Assembly: GCA_032207245.1 (NCBI GenBank)
Contig: CM063506.1
Location: 46,739,909 to 46,803,908, forward strand
Source of the DNA: Pardosa pseudoannulata
Taxonomy: Eukaryota > Arthropoda > Arachnida > Araneae > Lycosidae
Direction of reading: 5' to 3'
Length of the DNA stretch: 64,000 bases
Shown: piece after piece, positions 58,845-64,000 of the stretch
How positions within the stretch are numbered: position 1 is the stretch's first letter
Layout of the letters: each line of letters starts with the position of its first letter
Position numbers and translations under genes: made by a program
Notes under the pieces: generated by a model
Told to the model about the DNA's origin: nothing
The model's database searches: none
What the model saw: only the letters and a program-made list of their open reading frames with translations

Positions 58845-60392
58845 TGACCACTCTAGAAATGTTTAAATGAACATTTAAACATATCTGTATGCATACATTT
58901 ATTTTAAACAAACAAATAAATTTGAATGCCAATAGAATAATACTTCTTAAAATTTTTAAATTTCTACTACAGTGAAACAAATTCGTCATTTTCTTTACGT
59001 GCCAACTGGTATCAATACATTATTATTCTTTAACATTCAGTTAAATGTCGTAAAAAACTGAAAGGCTTTTTTTTCTCCTTTGTTAAAATGTGCTTTGTCT
59101 TACTGTACCCGTAAGTACAACACTTTTTAATGGAAATTCTGGAAAACATCAAAATAACATCTTAAAATTTATCTCAAAATAAGAAAAGAGAATGCAAAAA
59201 CTTATTAACTGCTATTGATAGCTATGCGTGAACTTGCTAGAGTCCCAAGAATCTAGTCTGAGGAAAGAATTTCAAGAAACGAAATACAGGATCATAAAAC
59301 AACAAATTTGAAATTTCAAGATTATTTCTAACGATGTAACTTTTAATACATTAATAAAAATATTTATTCTTTTTATGTATCAGGAGATAAATGAATTTTA
59401 AGAAAAAAAAAATTCAAACTATTTATATTTAAATTTACTTTGTTAAAAGTTCAAAGACGTGTACAGTATTAGATTCGTAATTCCACATTATATTTCATAC
59501 GATTTACAATTAAGTGAATTAAATTTTCAAAATACGTTAAAAGTCTTAAAATGTATACGATCATTTTGTAGAAAAATTTTTTAATGTTTCTTCATTAACC
59601 TACTTCAAACTAAACAAAAATAAGGAATTTGATATATTTTACACCAAATTAATAAAAATTCTGCAGTTTAAAGCATTTTTTAGTAATATATGCAAAGAAA
59701 TTTCAAAATCTACTAGATGCACGGATAACTTTTTAAGACCTCACTTGAATTCTTAAGAATTCCTTTTTAAAAGTTTACCCGAAAATTACCAATTTTTTGT
59801 ACACTATTACATTTGGTAAGCTAATTTTATTGACAGACTATCGATAATTTTAATTCTTTACAATTTTTGAGCGGTAACAAATCTGATCGCAAAAAAATTT
59901 CATTCAATATTTCGATCTCTTGTATTAATTTCTGGGTTTAAAACTTTTTTTATATTTTATTACACATTGTTTAAGGAGTTTAATGATGATGTTGAAACAA
60001 ACATACACACACACATTTGTTTTTCGAAAAAGCTTCAAAATTCATAATCAGCTCTAAAATTTATTAAATACTAATTTTTGTAAATGGAAAGCAAGAAAAG
60101 CCTAGAGAGGGGTAGACAGACTAATGTGTAACATGCATAAATATAAATATGCATCACTACTCAGGTATGCGAGGTCATTAATGATATGTGGGAAACGCAA
60201 AGCCTCGGTGCAAGCTTCAATGAAAGCTAAATCTTGCATTAATACTTAATTATATAGATTGCAATAATGTGAAATTTAGTAGATTTAAACAAAATCCATT
60301 ATAAATTAAGTTTCAACGACTACATCTACAATAGCCAATTGTATATTTCAAATGCTAGAATGCCACCTAGAGCAAAAAAGTAACACTTACAT
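58845..60392. other. AT-rich sequence, no gene recognised
   Basis: No repeat family or credible exon. Confidence 0.4.
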
Positions 60393-60536
60393 ATGGTTTG
60401 ATTTGGAGTGCTACGGTTTTCAGTATTTCTACATGCCGGCAAATGAGACTGGGACCTAATGCTTAAAGGCGATTTCGAAGAGCTACGCACATCCATTGCA
60501 GCTGTGGTACTCGAACTTGCAAACTCCGGAACCAAA
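60393..60536 (-). mobile_element. tRNA-derived SINE, head truncated
   Basis: GGTTTGATTTGGAGTGCTAC at the 3' side, then GAGACTGGGACCTAATGCTT and GTACTCGAACTTGCAAACTC. It stops within the anticodon-arm region of the head. Confidence 0.8.
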
Positions 60537-61395
60537 ATATAATAAAACTACTACTACTATCTATATAAAGTGGTATTTAAAAATGTAGTTTACTAAAAAT
60601 TACTAAGATTAATATTATAACAAATTGTTTTTATACGAATAAAAAACGTTTTATATTGTAGATTTTTATGTTAATCAATAAATAAATGACTTATTGGTTT
60701 ATTTCGTATTATATCTGAATATAATGTGAGAAACTGATAAAAATATACAAAACTTATAATAATTTCCCTGAAGTCGCTTTTCTAGACATACACGGTTCAT
60801 ATTCATGTGGCAACTGAAAAAAAAAGGTACCACCTGTGAGAAGATCATAGCATTCTAGATTTAGTAATTATAATTCTGCATCATTTTTATGCTACGCATT
60901 GCTTAAGCAGGCCTTCACATATTGTAGCTTCAAATTTTACTGTTTCTGTATATTATAATGTACACATGACATAATAAAAGATGTAAAGCATTTATTTTTA
61001 TTGACAGGTTTCCTAATAAATTGACAAGGTAAAAAAAAAAAAAGCACTGACAAACATTATAGGAATGCGGATTTAGTTATTTTAGATCTGTATTGGTTTT
61101 TAACTATTCTAAATAATTTTTGGATAATGCATCGACTGACCAAAGCAAACTTTAATTATTTATTGCATTTTCAAATTTTACTCTTAATGTATATCGTAAT
61201 GTGAACTGACAATATAAAATAAAAAATAAATATTTATACTATTAAGTTGACTGTCCATTAATATTATATGAAAATAAAGATTGTAATTACAATCAAATAA
61301 AAAAAAATTATATTAGCAATAAACAAATATTGTAAAAAATAAATTAAAATTTATTATCAAATGACTTTGGTATTAGTATTATAAAAACTAAATTA
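60537..61395. other. AT-rich sequence, nothing recognised
   Basis: No feature that I can support. Confidence 0.4.
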
Positions 61396-62133
61396 TGCAC
61401 GAGCAGGGTTGCAATTTTGATCGGTCAAGACTGATTTTGACCAGGACAGTGGATAAAAGTGATTTTAACCGTCCAAATGTGGTCAGAAGTGGTCAGAATT
61501 GTTAAAAATAGTTTTAAGTGGTCTTAAATTTATTATATAATATCTTTTGTAATTAGAAGTGACTTTTAACAAGCAATAAAAATAGTAGTGCAGTTAAACA
61601 AAACATTACACAAACAAGTTCATGAGATTTAACATGCTTATACAGTATAATAAGAATGTTTGAATTTTAAAAATGGATCAAGGCATTAACACAAAATTTG
61701 TTGATTTTACACAATACATCTAATGAACTGTTGTGTTAGCTATTCATCTATAGAAAGATTATTTTCAAAGTTTGAAGTAATCCAAAATAAATTACGAAAT
61801 CGCTTAAATTTAGAGACAACTTCAAAACTTGTTACTTGTAAACGTTTTTTTAATTCCACATAAATTACATATAATACAGAATGTATAAAAGAAAAAGTAA
61901 AACTTTTTTTTTATCTTGGTGTTATGTTATATTTGTTTTTTGCTGGTGTTATTTATATTATGACATTTTTAACAAATGTAACTTGCCTTTAACATATACT
62001 AGTAAACTATGTTAAATTAGTATTAAATATATTGAAAAGTGAATTTCAGTGGTCAAAATTGATATTGACCAGGACGGTTAAAACCACTGGTTTAAACCCC
62101 CATGGTTAAAACAGATACAACCCTGTGCACGAG
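61396..62133 (+). mobile_element. hAT element, internally deleted, perfect 8-bp target duplication
   Basis: TGCACGAG is present at 61396-61403 and 62126-62133. The element (61404-62125, 722 bp) has ends CAGGGTTGCAATTTTG and, at the right, ACAGATACAACCCTG. Subterminal TTTTGACCAGGACAGT-like blocks occur near both ends (61436, 62067). An 8-bp duplication with CAGGG..CCCTG ends is diagnostic for hAT. Confidence 0.93.
61729..61863 (+). pseudogene. Remnant of hAT transposase C-terminal dimerisation domain
   Basis: The frame reads SYSSIERLFSKFEVIQNKLR, then NRLNLETTSKLVTCKRFFN and a stop. S..ERLFS....I...LRNRL...T..KLV is the conserved core of the hAT C-terminal dimerisation region. The DDE catalytic part and BED zinc finger are gone, so the element cannot mobilise itself. 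The match is from knowledge of the family. Confidence 0.8.
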
Positions 62134-64000
62134 GAAGGAAAATGCAACAACAAAAAAGAAACTTTCACAATAAAAGCAGTTTTAAAAGCTATTATTCCAC
62201 ATAGGAAAAAAAAGCGGGGGAGGAGGAGTTCTAAAGCACTTTTTTAAGCGCAGGACGAACTTTGAGTATATCAACTTATGCGGCCTCCTTTATTAAAGCC
62301 TAATTTAAATGTGGCCTCTAATGGTAAAAAGGTTCATAGATCTTTAGCAAAAATTGCATACTCGACTCTTGGTGTTACCTGATAAGAAATACTGATAATG
62401 AACGTCTTTCGCTGCCTGCTACAACAATTTAGCACATAGTAAAAAGATCAATATTTTAGTCTCGAAAGTTGCATGACCTTTTTCGCCAATTTAAAAAAAG
62501 GAACAGAAATCGCAGATGAAGAAAAGAATTCTATCAGAATTTCGAAAAGGATTGGAACGGTGCCAAACAAACACAAATTGTGCTGGCCATTTCTAAGATA
62601 AAACAGTGAGAAAAAAAGAAAGAGTTAAAAAGACAAACGAGAACCCAAATTTTATTCAGGATTTATATCAATGTGGATAAGGAAATATATTCGATGCAAA
62701 CAAAGTGACAACTAAAACATGACACTAAAAAGAAAATTTTATAAACTATAAAAGACTTTTTTTTATTTGGAGGCCGTTTAAAAGCTACATAATTTGTTTT
62801 AGCAACATGTGTATGAATATCTCTATTTGTACTTCTAATGTACATTAATACGCAGACAGGTGCATGATACTATAATGCAAGAGCTCTCCATACATATAGT
62901 ACATACATAAATATGCATTTCAATACGACTCTCTGCAATTTATATATTGATATTATAATTATGAATACATAAGAAAAGGTTACTTTGAACATAGGTCAAG
63001 AATTTTTCATGGTGTATTTTTCATATTAACACATTATTTGAGAATTGATGTTCAAATTTCAATGATTTATCTTGTTTAAACAAAATATATAATCTGGAAC
63101 CAAAAAATTATTAATTTACAAATGATTCCGGGAACAATATTTGGATACCTTTATAATGAAAGTAGTCTAAATAACTTTTTGCTATTGGCAGAAATCTCAA
63201 CTAAATAAAAATTATCTGCTAAAATAGATTGGTGATAAAAAATATTGCTGATATAACATTTACTTCACTTAAAATATTAAAACTCCTCAAGTGAAAAAAA
63301 AATACATATATGGAGGCACACGCTTTAGTATAAACCAAGCTTATTTACTATGCCCACGGACTCCTGCCCATGGCAAACTTTCTATATAACAATATAACAA
63401 TTATAACTTTGATGTTTTAAATTGAAACAGAAATATAAAATATAAATAAAACATTTTGGTATTTAAAGTAATGTCTACTGAAATGCTTTGTATTTTTTAA
63501 AACTTTTTTTTTCAGTTTTATGAGATATGTAAGCCTAAGTTAATAGGTTTGGTGATTTACGTTTGGTGTTATGTTTATGAGTACCATTCGAAAGTCTCTA
63601 CCAGCAATAATAAAATTAGTAAACAGAAGAAAAATGGCAAGTAATTTATTTATTTATTGCCATTTATTTAAACTTTCATATAGATAAAAAATATATTACA
63701 ATTATTTTACTTTAAAATAAATTTTTCACTTGCTTCCAAACGTTGACCAAGCAGCCTCAAATTATTATTATTTTTTTTAATTACTACGAATTCTGTGTAC
63801 AATAAAGTTAAAATACTTTGGGACTAAAAAAGCTGTCTTTATTCATGAAAACAGATTAAACTTGATCTCTCAACCTGTTTTTAAAATACGTATAAATAAA
63901 ACTATTTTTTGTGGGGGGGGATGGGAAAAATTGACGGATAGTAGGAGTAATAATAGCTTGGAAAAGTAATAAGTTACTTGATTTCTGCAGTGTGTTAATA
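62134..64000. other. AT-rich sequence to the window end, no gene recognised
   Basis: Only short chance frames. A G8 run follows TTTTTTGTGG at about 63913. Nothing else supported. Confidence 0.4.

Overview
The window is AT-rich animal DNA, roughly 70% A+T by eye. It has long microsatellites, many small inactive transposons and a high-copy tRNA-derived SINE. There are no operons, no Shine-Dalgarno-linked reading frames and no complete protein gene. The mix of tRNA SINEs with a CCAAA-type tail and hAT, pogo/Tigger-like and piggyBac-like (TTAA) miniature elements fits a metazoan. An arthropod such as an arachnid is my guess, not something the sequence proves. I recognise no host gene by name. The window looks intergenic or deep-intronic, with a few weak exon candidates.

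Layout. 0-5 kb: a 524-bp duplicated unit with a CTCF-like core in each copy, then copies of a second, GC-richer SINE family (2.05, 4.6 and again 20.1 kb). 5.9-7.5 kb: a local segmental repeat, an hAT remnant and a long (TA)n. 10.2-14.3 kb: a SINE cluster, including three copies of an extended form whose extra 5' module carries a microsatellite. 16.5-18.7 kb: a TTAA-flanked element, two SINEs and a 903-bp TA-flanked element with GGGNAG...TTGGGACA ends. 20-28 kb: more SINEs, two pogo-like MITEs and a double (TA)n. 29.6 kb: a short hAT MITE with an 8-bp target duplication. 31.6-35 kb: microsatellites and two SINEs, each split by a later transposon (a TTAA-type element carrying two TGACGTC palindromes, and a GGTTCGTAC-type element). 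37.9-39.5 kb: three tandem units of about 535 bp. 41-51 kb: a TTAA element hosting a young SINE, more SINEs, an hAT-like element and two nested TTAA elements. 57-58.4 kb: short tandem repeats and a five-unit array built from a SINE subfamily. 61.4-62.1 kb: an hAT element with a perfect 8-bp target duplication and a remnant of the transposase C-terminal dimerisation domain.

Possible host genes. The better exon candidates are a 51-bp phase-0 exon and a downstream open exon with stop at 45.6-46.0 kb (+), an exon-like segment with strong splice sites at 35.15-35.25 kb (-), a possible terminal exon at 26.75 kb (+) and a possible internal exon at 14.5 kb (+). Islands of higher GC with ATGGCGG/AAGATGG (YY1-like) motifs at 19.8, 36.3-36.5, 45.7 and 51.9 kb could be promoters or 5' exons. 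All of these rest on reading splice signals by eye and need RNA or protein evidence.

The most useful content is the nested transposon record: target-site duplications date SINE, hAT, pogo-like and TTAA insertions relative to each other. The SINE has also spawned a microsatellite-bearing extended form and a tandem array.
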